Source: a bacterium (GTDB taxonomy: Bacteria > Patescibacteriota > Minisyncoccia > Phycocordibacterales > UBA918). Taken from it: a DNA stretch of 18,612 bases. The translations under genes and the position numbers were made by a program. The notes beneath the pieces are model-generated. The model was not told where the DNA came from. It was given only the letters and a program-made list of their open reading frames with translations, and did no database searches. Positions 6,790 through 13,314 of this stretch are shown here, in pieces. The number at the start of each line of letters is the position of its first letter. Positions within the stretch are counted from its first letter, which is position 1. The stretch lies in NCBI GenBank assembly GCA_027487145.1, contig JAIYEC010000067.1:1-18612 (forward strand). Reading direction: 5' to 3'.

Positions 6790-8007
6790 ATGAATAAAAT
6801 CGTCGTAGCTCTGACTCTTGTTTTAAGTTTTTTTAGCCTTATACCAACCGCTATTGCGCAGAATGAAATACTGACACCAGACCCGGTCGTTATTATGTTT
6901 GGTCGGGATGATTGTGGGTTTTGCAAGGAACAATTCAAGTATCTCTTTGATGAAGATGTTGAATACGAATATTTGAATATTACTAAAGATGATGAGGCCA
7001 AGCGACTCTATGATAGCCTAACGGCCAAACATGAAATTACTAAAGTCACCCCTATTACCGTCGTAGGTGAGACGGTCTTAGCTGGATTTGATGGACCAGA
7101 AACAACCGGGAAAGCCATTCTCGCAGCGATTGAGACAGCAAAGTATTCTGACATCAGAACAATTCAAGAGCACTTAGAGCGAGCGCCAAAACAGGAGGTG
7201 GTTCTCGGTGGGGGTTGTTCGGGGCTCGCATGTGAGACGACTGGTGGAAGCCAATTTGTGTTTGATTTACCGTTTTTGGGAGTCGTAGACTTACAAACGT
7301 TCTCACTCTTTACGCTATCGGCAGTCTTGGGAATTATCGACGGCTTTAACCCGTGTGCGATGTGGGTGCTTATTACGTTTTTGACATTACTGTCTCAAGC
7401 CGGTAGTCGCAAAAAGATGGTCGTGATGGCTGGTATCTTCATTGTAGCTGAAGCTGTGATGTATAACATGATTCTCAATGTCTGGTACAAGACCTGGGAC
7501 TTTGTGGCGCTTGATCAGTACGTGACACCGCTGGTGGGGCTATTGGCTCTTGGAGGAGGGTTGTTCTTCTTATACCGTTGGAATAAAAATAAAAATGCAG
7601 CGCTCGTCTGTGATATTACCGACCTTGATACGCAGGCTAAGACGATTAATAAGTTTCAAACAATTATCGCTCAACCAATTACCATTGCGTCAGTGTTTGC
7701 GATTCTTGTTATTGCATTCTCGGTTAATGTGATTGAGTTTGCTTGTTCAGTGGGTATTCCGCAGGCGTACACAAAAATCCTTGAAATCAATATGCTCACT
7801 GCCCTTGAGCGACAGTGGTACATTCTTGTATACACCATTGGGTATATGGTAGATGACTTTATTGTCTTTGGTCTTGCCATTTGGGGCTATGACAAACTCC
7901 AAGCTCATGGTGGACGATATGCTCAGCTCTCACTTCTCATTGGGGGTACGCTTATGCTTGTACTCGGAGCAATCTTGGTATTCAATCCAAGTCTTTTGAT
8001 TCTCTAG
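6790..8007 (+). CDS. Glutaredoxin-like domain fused to CcdA/DsbD-type transmembrane thiol transporter
   Basis: A 405-residue envelope redox protein. Residues 1-23 are a signal peptide (MNKIVVALTLVLSFFSLIP, ending AIA). Residues ~30-120 form a glutaredoxin/thioredoxin-like domain with CGFC (C42/C45) and a cis-proline-like TPITVV. A linker contains two further cysteines (C143, C148). From ~165 there are about six membrane helices with the CcdA/DsbD cysteines: C189 in DGFNPCAMW and C319 in VIEFACSVGIP. Such proteins pass reducing equivalents across the membrane by thiol-disulfide exchange; here donor channel and acceptor are joined in one chain. The first in-frame ATG (6760) is rejected because the promoter lies after it. 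truB follows after four bases. Confidence 0.88.
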   Translation: MNKIVVALTLVLSFFSLIPTAIAQNEILTPDPVVIMFGRDDCGFCKEQFKYLFDEDVEYEYLNITKDDEAKRLYDSLTAKHEITKVTPITVVGETVLAGFDGPETTGKAILAAIETAKYSDIRTIQEHLERAPKQEVVLGGGCSGLACETTGGSQFVFDLPFLGVVDLQTFSLFTLSAVLGIIDGFNPCAMWVLITFLTLLSQAGSRKKMVVMAGIFIVAEAVMYNMILNVWYKTWDFVALDQYVTPLVGLLALGGGLFFLYRWNKNKNAALVCDITDLDTQAKTINKFQTIIAQPITIASVFAILVIAFSVNVIEFACSVGIPQAYTKILEINMLTALERQWYILVYTIGYMVDDFIVFGLAIWGYDKLQAHGGRYAQLSLLIGGTLMLVLGAILVFNPSLLIL

Positions 8008-8011
8008 AGTT

Positions 8012-8704
8012 ATGCCTGAGGTTCCGGAACTGTTGCTTGTTGATAAACCAAAAGGCATCACTTCTTTTGGTGTCATTAGACAACTACGCCGTACACTGGG
8101 TGTGAAGAAAATAGGTCATGCAGGAACATTAGATCCACTTGCGTCGGGCTTGATGATTCTTGGTGTTGGTAAGGGAACTAAAAAACTAACAGAGTTAATT
8201 AAACTCGATAAAGAGTATGTCGCCGAAATCAGAATCGGTGAGAGGCGTACCACGGGAGACTTAGAAGGAGACATCATTGAAGAAAAAGCTGTCACCGAGT
8301 CGGTGGCGGATTTGGAAGCACAAGTCATAACTGCCTTGCATGACATGACAACTACGTTGACTTTACCGGTGTCAGCTTATAGTGCAATTAAAGTTGATGG
8401 GGTAGCAATGTATAAACGCGCCCGTAAAGCAGAAAAAACCGGGGAGCAGGTGACAGAAGTCCCGATTCGTGACATGAAAGTACATGAGGCAGAACTTCTG
8501 AATTTAGAAATAGGTAGCGACCGAGCGGTAGCAACTGTGCGCTTTTTTGTTGGTTCGGGGACGTATATTCGTTCACTCGCCGAAGAGTTAGGTCGGCGTT
8601 TGGGCTATCCTGCGACACTCCAAAATCTTCGTCGTACCAAGGTGGGAGAGTTTGATATAAAAAATGCACGGCCACTTGAGGACCGTGCACCAGGTGCGGC
8701 TTAA
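8012..8704 (+). CDS. truB: tRNA pseudouridine-55 synthase TruB
   Basis: Makes pseudouridine 55 in the T-loop of tRNAs. Visible motifs are LLVDKPKGITSF, then GHAGTLDPLASGLMILGVG with the catalytic Asp at residue 41, and DKEYVAEI with the conserved Lys-Tyr. Further conserved segments are SAIKVDGVAMYKRAR and FVGSGTYIRSLAEELG. At 230 residues it is a short TruB, lacking most of the C-terminal PUA region of longer family members. It starts four bases after the redox gene and so forms an operon with it. The 3' end overlaps the convergent 81-aa gene by four bases (8701-8704). It also contains, on the opposite strand, a terminator for that gene. Confidence 0.95.
   Translation: MPEVPELLLVDKPKGITSFGVIRQLRRTLGVKKIGHAGTLDPLASGLMILGVGKGTKKLTELIKLDKEYVAEIRIGERRTTGDLEGDIIEEKAVTESVADLEAQVITALHDMTTTLTLPVSAYSAIKVDGVAMYKRARKAEKTGEQVTEVPIRDMKVHEAELLNLEIGSDRAVATVRFFVGSGTYIRSLAEELGRRLGYPATLQNLRRTKVGEFDIKNARPLEDRAPGAA
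8659..8689 (-). terminator. Antisense terminator inside the 3' end of truB
   Basis: On the minus strand TGCACGG pairs with CCGTGCA; two more C-G pairs sit above a one-base bulge, with loop TCAAGT, and TTTTTTAT follows. It lies 12 bases past the stop of the 81-aa gene at 8701, wholly within truB coding sequence. Confidence 0.7.
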
Positions 8705-8946
8705 GCCGTCTCGCCCATAGCTTCTGTAGGCTCGATGGTGAGCCATGGCTCCGAGTCTGCGGGCAGAATGAAACTGGGTAGTCGTTGGAACATCTGGCGA
8801 ACGCTTGCAATCCTAGGACATCCAGTTTGGATGATAATTTCGCCACCGACCTTATAAGCAAAAACACGTTCGGTGATAGCGGCTGGATGGTTGAAGCTTT
8901 CAACGTCTTCTTCAGTAATGGGGCGAATTCCGCCTTTGTAGAACAT
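8701..8946 (-). CDS. Hypothetical protein (81 aa)
   Basis: A soluble-looking 81-residue protein starting MFYKGGIRPITEEDVESFNH, with a beta-rich centre (RVFAYKVGGEIIIQTGCPRI) and an acidic C-terminus. The start at 8946 is chosen because AGGAGAGGAG lies a few bases upstream; the frame stays open further but crosses the preceding terminator. It has its own terminator inside truB. A weak TATTCT box occurs at 8980-8985 without a convincing -35, so it may partly depend on read-through from the 152-aa gene. No family is recognised. Confidence 0.6.
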   Translation of the reverse strand: MFYKGGIRPITEEDVESFNHPAAITERVFAYKVGGEIIIQTGCPRIASVRQMFQRLPSFILPADSEPWLTIEPTEAMGETA

Positions 8947-8996
8947 GGTTTGCTTTCTCCTCTCCTTTAGGGACGGATGAGAATATGATCTCTTAC

Positions 8997-9027
8997 AAAA
9001 AAGTGAGCAGCTCAAGCCGAGCTGCTC
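8997..9027 (-). terminator. Terminator of the 152-aa gene
   Basis: GAGCAGCTC and GAGCTGCTC form a perfect 9-bp stem (9005-9013 with 9019-9027) with a five-base loop. On the minus strand ACTTTTTTG follows. The stem begins at the base after the stop codon. Confidence 0.85.
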
Positions 9028-9486
9028 TTAGTCATCCCATGGTTCTGGACCCTCATATTCAGGTTCGGCAGGTCGATCAAAATCAATGCCTTCTGAATCA
9101 ATAATGTTTTCGCCGCTTGCCGTGTCAATTTGCACACGCTCTTCGTTAATATTACTCCGTAGATATCTCATCAGTTCTTCATCTACTGCTCTCGTTCTAG
9201 GAACTTTACAAGAAGCAGGAGTACGTTTTTCACCTTTGAAATATCTAGTTAGAAAACTGTGGTAACGACTCCATAGATATTCGGTCTTAATTTTGTCGCG
9301 TACCAGTTGACTCTTTACTTCAGCGAAGATTTTTCCACCACGACGTCGACGCTTAAGTTCATACACCAGATCTCTTGCTGTATCGTGATTAAGCTGGCCG
9401 AATTTTTTTTCTGCGCCGGTAAGTGCGGTGTTAAACACGTGCTCGACAATGTACAGGTCATCGTCGATGGTATGCTGTGAAGCCAC
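9028..9486 (-). CDS. Hypothetical protein (152 aa), GTG start
   Basis: A 152-residue soluble protein with an alpha-helical body: IDDDLYIVEHVFNTALTGAE, a basic stretch LKRRRRGGK, and YLWSRYHSFLTRYFKGEKRT. It ends in an acidic tail (EPEYEGPEPWDD). It starts with GTG; the choice rests on GAGGGAG upstream and on a good promoter. The basic middle and acidic tail could suit nucleic-acid or protein binding, but no family is recognised. Confidence 0.65.
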   Translation of the reverse strand: MASQHTIDDDLYIVEHVFNTALTGAEKKFGQLNHDTARDLVYELKRRRRGGKIFAEVKSQLVRDKIKTEYLWSRYHSFLTRYFKGEKRTPASCKVPRTRAVDEELMRYLRSNINEERVQIDTASGENIIDSEGIDFDRPAEPEYEGPEPWDD

Positions 9487-9531
9487 AACGAATCTCCCTC
9501 TTTTAATCGAGCGGAACTGCTCTAAAGGTAT

Positions 9532-9560
9532 TTTATACCCCTAGGTAGAGAAATTGTCTA
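9532..9560 (-). promoter_or_regulatory. Promoter of the 152-aa gene
   Basis: TAGACA (9555-9560) and TATAAA (9532-9537) on the minus strand are exactly 17 bases apart. The -35 lies inside the end of the upstream coiled-coil gene. The leader is about 40 bases and ends in GAGGGAG before the GTG. Confidence 0.6.
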
Positions 9561-9957
9561 TAGACATCATTTCTTCTTCAGACACCGGACTTTCTTCCAA
9601 CTCTTTAATTACCGCTTCAAGTTGTTCCAATATTTCTTCTAGTTCACGCGCTTCTCTGGTGTCGACTTTCTTATGCATTTCAATTTGAGTTCGCAATTCC
9701 TCAGTGCGTGGCATAAGATCAGCAATTTTTTCTTTTCGTCTCAGTTTGGCAAGCTCAAGTTTTGCTTGTGTCAGATTAGTTTTTACTTGTTCAAGCTCGA
9801 CTTCAGCGTCTGCCATTGCTTCACTCGTGTCTTCTCCTTCAGATGTCACAGCGTTTTGACTATCAGAAATGTAACTCTCAAGTTCAGTGACCCGACTTGA
9901 AAGCTTCCGAATCTCCTCAGTCCAATAGTTTGTATTTATAGCTTCAGGAGAGTACAT
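9541..9957 (-). CDS. Coiled-coil hypothetical protein (138 aa)
   Basis: A 138-residue, highly charged helical protein. Heptad-like segments include TEEIRKLSSRVTELESYI, AEVELEQVKTNLTQAKLELA and REARELEEILEQLEAVIKEL, indicating a coiled coil over most of its length. It has no signal peptide or membrane helix. It begins five bases after the yqeY stop without its own Shine-Dalgarno sequence, so it is probably translated by coupling within a yqeY operon. The role is unknown; a scaffold or binding partner for YqeY is only a guess from the neighbourhood. Confidence 0.65.
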   Translation of the reverse strand: MYSPEAINTNYWTEEIRKLSSRVTELESYISDSQNAVTSEGEDTSEAMADAEVELEQVKTNLTQAKLELAKLRRKEKIADLMPRTEELRTQIEMHKKVDTREARELEEILEQLEAVIKELEESPVSEEEMMSIDNFST

Positions 9958-9962
9958 AAAGT

Positions 9963-10415
9963 TTAAAACAAAGATTCAACTACCGCTTTCACATCGCCAC
10001 CGTCAGCTTTACCAGCGAGGTCTTTAATAATTGCTCCCATGAGCATTCCCATCTTGCTTTTATCATCAATACCTAACTCTGCTTTCTTGGCTTCTGCGAT
10101 TGGTCGGATTTCATCTTGGCTCATGAGTTGTGGGAGGTAGCTCTCAAGCACGATCAATTCTTCTTTTTCTGGTGCTGCTAGTTCAGGACGGTTCGCCGCT
10201 TCGTATTGCACAATCGATTCTTTTCGCTGCTTAGCTAGACGCTTAATGACAGCGAGGACTTTTTCATCATCAAGCATTGTTTGGGGAGTGCCACCGGTAG
10301 CTACTGCCTCGTTTGTGAAGGCAGTAATCATACTGCGGACGGTTCGGAGTTTTACCTCGTCCTTAGCCTTAAGAGCGTCTTTTAATGAAGATTTAATAGT
10401 TTCGTGTAGTGACAT
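9963..10415 (-). CDS. YqeY family protein (GatB/YqeY domain)
   Basis: A 150-residue protein matching the YqeY family throughout: SLKDALKAKDEVKLRTVRSM near the start, VIKRLAKQRKESIVQYEAAN in the middle, EKEELIVLESYLPQLMSQDE, and MGMLMGAIIKDLAGKADG with VKAVVESLF at the end. The family shares the helical tail domain of GatB, the amidotransferase subunit that corrects mischarged tRNAs, but the role of the free-standing form is not settled. It is first in a two-gene unit with the coiled-coil protein and divergent from rmuC across a 46-base gap. Confidence 0.92.
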   Translation of the reverse strand: MSLHETIKSSLKDALKAKDEVKLRTVRSMITAFTNEAVATGGTPQTMLDDEKVLAVIKRLAKQRKESIVQYEAANRPELAAPEKEELIVLESYLPQLMSQDEIRPIAEAKKAELGIDDKSKMGMLMGAIIKDLAGKADGGDVKAVVESLF

Positions 10416-10423
10416 ATATGGCT

Positions 10424-10432
10424 ATTCTAGCA
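10424..10432 (-). promoter_or_regulatory. Extended -10 of yqeY (leaderless start)
   Basis: TGC-TAGAAT on the minus strand ends eight bases before the ATG at 10415. No Shine-Dalgarno sequence lies in between. Confidence 0.5.
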
Positions 10433-10445
10433 TATTTTAAAGAGA

Positions 10446-10454
10446 TGGTATGAT
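10446..10454 (+). promoter_or_regulatory. Extended -10 of rmuC (leaderless start)
   Basis: TGG-TATGAT ends seven bases before the ATG at 10462. It overlaps the in-frame ATG at 10450, which therefore is unlikely to be the true start. Confidence 0.55.
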
Positions 10455-10461
10455 AGTGACC

Positions 10462-11541
10462 ATGGAATCAATACTTATACTACTTGTTATTTTGCTCGTT
10501 ATTGGGAATGCCTTTGTGGTGTGGAAGCTCCTGCAACCAAAAGAAGTTAAGCCGGAAAATACCGAAGGATTAGTCTTGCTCCAAAAGCAAATACAAGAGA
10601 TGAGTCGCACGATGGACAGTCGTCTCAGTCAGACCGCAGACAAGATGTATGACTCTTTGAAGGATCAGAGTTCGCAAAGTCAACGACTGATTCAGGATAT
10701 CAACCGCCAGGTCGGTGAACAGCTTCGTGACGTGGTAGCTCGCACCGCGGAGGTGGGGGAGAGTAGTAAACAAGTTTTTCAAGTGGCTGACCAGCTAAAA
10801 GAATTACAAAATATTTTGAAAAACCCGAAGCAGCGGGGAATCTTGGGTGAGTACTATTTAGAAACGGTGCTACAAAACGTCTTGCCACCAGATAGCTTTA
10901 AAATGCAGTATGCGTTTAATGATGGTGAGATTGTCGATGCGGTGGTATTTGTAAAAGGGAAAGTGATTCCGATTGACTCGAAGTTTTCTCTTGATAACTA
11001 CAATCGTTTTGCTGAAGCGACTGATGGAGTTGAGAAAGCTCAGTTTGAGAAAGTATTTCTCAATGACCTAAAGCTTCGTATTACTGAAACAGCCAAGTAT
11101 ATTCGCCCGAGTGAAAAGACAACCGACTTTGCGTTTATGTTTATTCCACATGAGGGTATCTATTATGATTTGCTTTCAAATAAAGTAGGCGCAGGAGAAG
11201 ATAATCTTATTCAACGGGCGGCAGGGAAGTACAAAGTGATTATTGTGTCACCAACGTCATTCTTGGCATATCTACAGACGGTACTCCAGGGCCTTAAGGC
11301 GATGGAGATTGAAGAAAAGGCACAGGACATCATCAAGAACGTTGAGAAGCTCTCAGGGCACATAGCGCGCTATGAGGACTACTACAATAAGCTTGGGAAG
11401 ACGCTTGAAACCACTGTCAATCATTATAATAATGGGTACAAGGAGCTCGGGAAGATTGATAAAGATATCATGCGAATTACAGGAGAATCAGCTGATGTCG
11501 AAGTACTCTCACTTGAGAAGCCAAGACAGCTTGATGAATAA
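10462..11541 (+). CDS. rmuC: DNA recombination protein RmuC
   Basis: A 359-residue protein with one N-terminal membrane helix (SILILLVILLVIGNAFVVWK), a long coiled coil (about residues 30-110) and the RmuC nuclease-like core. The core shows GILGEYYLETVLQNVLPPDS, DAVVFVKGKVIPIDSKFSLD, FAFMFIPHEGIYYDLL and IIVSPTSFLAYLQTVLQGLK. RmuC limits DNA inversions and rearrangements in E. coli; its domain is related to restriction endonuclease folds. The ATG at 10462 is preferred to 10450 because the -10 box covers the latter. It is a single-gene unit converging on the membrane-protein pair. Confidence 0.93.
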   Translation: MESILILLVILLVIGNAFVVWKLLQPKEVKPENTEGLVLLQKQIQEMSRTMDSRLSQTADKMYDSLKDQSSQSQRLIQDINRQVGEQLRDVVARTAEVGESSKQVFQVADQLKELQNILKNPKQRGILGEYYLETVLQNVLPPDSFKMQYAFNDGEIVDAVVFVKGKVIPIDSKFSLDNYNRFAEATDGVEKAQFEKVFLNDLKLRITETAKYIRPSEKTTDFAFMFIPHEGIYYDLLSNKVGAGEDNLIQRAAGKYKVIIVSPTSFLAYLQTVLQGLKAMEIEEKAQDIIKNVEKLSGHIARYEDYYNKLGKTLETTVNHYNNGYKELGKIDKDIMRITGESADVEVLSLEKPRQLDE

Positions 11542-11543
11542 AT

Positions 11544-11597
11544 AAAAAGAAAAGCCGCCCAACCAAAGGAAGGGCTGAGCCTTTCTTGGTTGGGCGG
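11544..11597 (-). terminator. Terminator between rmuC and the membrane-protein pair
   Basis: A 12-bp stem (11555-11566 with 11586-11597), with a short inner stem, is followed on the minus strand by the T-rich complement of 11544-11553. It ends one base before the stop of the minus-strand gene. The plus-strand side lacks a T-run, but it may also slow rmuC transcripts. Its left arm matches the terminator at 12601. Confidence 0.8.
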
Positions 11598-11598
11598 A

Positions 11599-12018
11599 TT
11601 AGTAGTCCTGCGACTTGTGGTCAGACCATTCTTCCTTGAGACCGCTGATGATTCCGAAAATGATTCCAATCAGCAACCCGGCTAGGATTCCTAGATTTGG
11701 GCCAACCACCATACTCATGATTGTGCTAAGGACGGCTCCGATGCCGAAGCTAAGCGTGGAGTAGAAGAGGAGGCCGCGATCTCGCCACGGCTTCAGCAGC
11801 TTGAACGGATAGATCATAAGGTAAACGATCAAAATGACGAGAAAGTAGCTCTCCAGAATTGCAGAGATCAACACGAGGTCAGGGCTATGTAGGCTCTCGG
11901 GTGATTTGCCTTCGAGCCCATTCAGTCTTGGTTGAAGTACCTCTGTGAATATTTTCCACAAGAGTAGAGAGAACATCACGGCCATCGATATCGAGATGAT
12001 TCGATTCATTTTCATCAT
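11599..12018 (-). CDS. Four-span membrane protein, second of a paralogous pair
   Basis: A 139-residue integral membrane protein starting MMKMNRIISISMAVMFSLLL with about four hydrophobic helices. The third begins after KPWRDRGLLFYSTLSFGIG and the last is LAGLLIGIIFGIISG, followed by a charged tail (LKEEWSDHKSQDY). The preceding gene has the same layout and matching segments (K-xxx-D-x-G-L-x-F before span 3; FG-xxx-GL-x-EE at the end), so they look like diverged duplicates. The ATG at 12018 comes one base after the upstream stop; earlier in-frame starts would overlap that gene. No family is recognised. Confidence 0.65.
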   Translation of the reverse strand: MMKMNRIISISMAVMFSLLLWKIFTEVLQPRLNGLEGKSPESLHSPDLVLISAILESYFLVILIVYLMIYPFKLLKPWRDRGLLFYSTLSFGIGAVLSTIMSMVVGPNLGILAGLLIGIIFGIISGLKEEWSDHKSQDY

Positions 12019-12019
12019 G

Positions 12020-12511
12020 TTATCCACGACCTTTCTCCTTGTGTTCTTCGTAGAGTCCGATTGGGACCCCAAACAAGATTGCAGGAATGATGGCAATTGA
12101 AAATCGAACGAACCCAACAGCTAGCGCATCAGCCAGGCCTCCTTCTCCAAGGTGTGCTACACCCGCAAGTCCAAAAGATATGCAGAGTATAGTGGCAATC
12201 ACCAAGAAAAAGATCAACCCGTAGTCGTCAAATGCTTTTAACGACTTGCGAAGGTGAGACCAAAGGCAGACGAGGCTGCAAATACAGACATAGGCTGTAG
12301 CTGTTGTAGCTAATGCCACAGACAACCAGACGATATCTTCCGTGTCAGCTATAGGGGTGTCTGAAATATACAGATTTGCTATCTCTTCCAGACTCGGCGA
12401 CAAAAAGGCCAGAAAGACCAAGAAAACGAGACAGGCGAAGCCAGCTACGAAGGCGATTCTCAACAGACGATGGAGTACTTGATGGTCTTTGGGATTTGTG
12501 ACAAGGTTCAT
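12020..12511 (-). CDS. Four-span membrane protein, first of a paralogous pair
   Basis: A 163-residue integral membrane protein (MNLVTNPKDHQVLHRLLRIA) with four hydrophobic segments: AFVAGFACLVFLVFLAFL, WLSVALATTATAYVCICSLV, YGLIFFLVIATILCISFGLA and FSIAIIPAILFGVPIGL. A charged C-terminus follows (YEEHKEKGRG). The short loop LKAFDDYGLIFF before the third span matches the partner gene. GGGAG precedes the ATG, and a promoter lies at 12544-12571. The pair forms a self-contained two-gene unit. A transporter or sensor role cannot be assigned from sequence. Confidence 0.65.
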   Translation of the reverse strand: MNLVTNPKDHQVLHRLLRIAFVAGFACLVFLVFLAFLSPSLEEIANLYISDTPIADTEDIVWLSVALATTATAYVCICSLVCLWSHLRKSLKAFDDYGLIFFLVIATILCISFGLAGVAHLGEGGLADALAVGFVRFSIAIIPAILFGVPIGLYEEHKEKGRG

Positions 12512-12543
12512 GCTAACTCTCCCGTAGCAAACGATCCATTTGT

Positions 12544-12571
12544 ATCATGCCACCCTCATAATAAAAGTCAA
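12544..12571 (-). promoter_or_regulatory. Putative promoter of the membrane-protein pair
   Basis: TTGACT (12566-12571) and CATGAT (12544-12549) on the minus strand are 16 bases apart, and TGG precedes the -10. The leader is about 30 bases. Confidence 0.45.
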
Positions 12572-12600
12572 TGTAGCTCACATCAGCTGGAGACTTGTAT

Positions 12601-12649
12601 AAAAAAGAAAAGCCGCCCAACCGACTTTTCAAAAAAGTGGTGAGCGGCT
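12601..12649 (-). terminator. Terminator of the 60-aa gene
   Basis: AGCCGC pairs with GCGGCT and the inner ACTTTT pairs with AAAAGT. On the minus strand TTTTCTTTTTT follows. A 21-base stretch of the distal arm and T-run is identical to that of the terminator at 11544-11564. Confidence 0.7.
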
Positions 12650-12676
12650 GTTGGGAGCCGAGAGAAAGAAGGTCAG

Positions 12677-12859
12677 CTATTTTCCTGGAATATACTCGGT
12701 GTTGTCCATCGCCCAGATCATGGCATCAGCACCTACCTGAACGATTACGTTTGGATCATTTTTGTCAGCAGCTGTGGCGTGAAGGACCGCCTGACCACGC
12801 ATGACAATTCCAAACACATGTTTCTCGGATCGTGCGATTTCAATGGTTACTTTTTCCAT
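12677..12859 (-). CDS. Hypothetical protein (60 aa)
   Basis: A 60-residue soluble protein, probably a small beta-rich domain (MEKVTIEIARSEKHVFGIVM, VLHATAADKNDPNVIVQVGA). It has AGAGG upstream of the ATG, a consensus-like promoter (TTGACA-17-CAAAAT) and its own terminator, so it is a complete monocistronic unit. It is divergent from rplU and shares the overlapping promoter pair. No family is recognised. Confidence 0.6.
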   Translation of the reverse strand: MEKVTIEIARSEKHVFGIVMRGQAVLHATAADKNDPNVIVQVGADAMIWAMDNTEYIPGK

Positions 12860-12889
12860 AGGGATAAACCTCTTTCTATAACTTCTATA

Positions 12890-12918
12890 ATTTTGACATA
12901 CTTTATAAAAACTGTCAA
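12890..12918 (-). promoter_or_regulatory. Promoter of the 60-aa gene, overlapping a plus-strand promoter
   Basis: On the minus strand TTGACA (12913-12918) and CAAAAT (12890-12895) are 17 bases apart, with TGT before the -10. Its -35 overlaps the -10 of the opposing promoter. Confidence 0.6.
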
Positions 12919-12921
12919 TAT
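12893..12921 (+). promoter_or_regulatory. Distal promoter candidate of rplU
   Basis: On the plus strand TTGACA (12893-12898) and CAATAT (12916-12921) are 17 bases apart, with TGT before the -10. A transcript from here would carry a leader of about 57 bases before rplU. Confidence 0.5.
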
Positions 12922-12971
12922 TTTACATAAGCCAGTGATACTTTCCTTGCAAAAAAGCTGATTTCTTGTAT

Positions 12972-12977
12972 TATACT
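12972..12977 (+). promoter_or_regulatory. Proximal -10 of rplU (leaderless start)
   Basis: TATACT ends seven bases before the ATG at 12985. An overlapping TATTAT (12969-12974) has a possible TTGCAA -35 16 bases upstream. No Shine-Dalgarno sequence is present. Confidence 0.5.
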
Positions 12978-12984
12978 GCCCATC

Positions 12985-13314
12985 ATGGCAACAGATACAG
13001 CAACTAAGCCTTTTGCGGTTATTATGACCGGCGGAAAGCAATATGTCGTTCACGAAGGAGATACACTCAATGTGGAACTTCTTGGTAATCATACCGAAGG
13101 TGACAAGATTGAATTTGACACCGTTCTTATGACCGACAATGGCTCACAAGCAAAGGTTGGTACCCCTCACACAGGTACAAAGGTGATTGCGACCTACCTT
13201 GGCGAAACAAAGGGTCCAAAGCTTACCATCATCCGCTACAAAGCGAAGAGTAACCGAGACCGACGTATTGGTCACCGTCAGCACTACGCTTCTATCAAGA
13301 TTGATAAAATCTAA
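12985..13314 (+). CDS. rplU: 50S ribosomal protein L21
   Basis: A 109-residue L21, which binds 23S rRNA in the large subunit. The family signature is clear: FAVIMTGGKQYVVHEGDTLN at the start, VLMTDNGSQAKVGTPHTGTK in the middle and YKAKSNRDRRIGHRQHYASI at the end. Length is normal for the family. In many bacteria rplU is followed by rpmA (L27), but here it stands alone and converges on recR. It may be driven by two promoters, one leaderless and one with a short leader. Confidence 0.97.
   Translation: MATDTATKPFAVIMTGGKQYVVHEGDTLNVELLGNHTEGDKIEFDTVLMTDNGSQAKVGTPHTGTKVIATYLGETKGPKLTIIRYKAKSNRDRRIGHRQHYASIKIDKI

Noticed and set aside
8388..8903. 171-codon open frame on the minus strand
   Set aside because: Antisense to truB and out of frame with the better supported 81-aa gene; it would span the terminator inside truB.
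12020..12117. N-terminal extension of the second membrane protein to 12117
   Set aside because: It would overlap the end of the upstream gene by ~100 bases and adds a non-hydrophobic stretch without family character; the ATG one base after the stop is more likely.
11544..12649. Insertion sequence around the membrane-protein pair
   Set aside because: No transposase, no terminal inverted repeats and no target duplication; only the shared terminator segment is seen.
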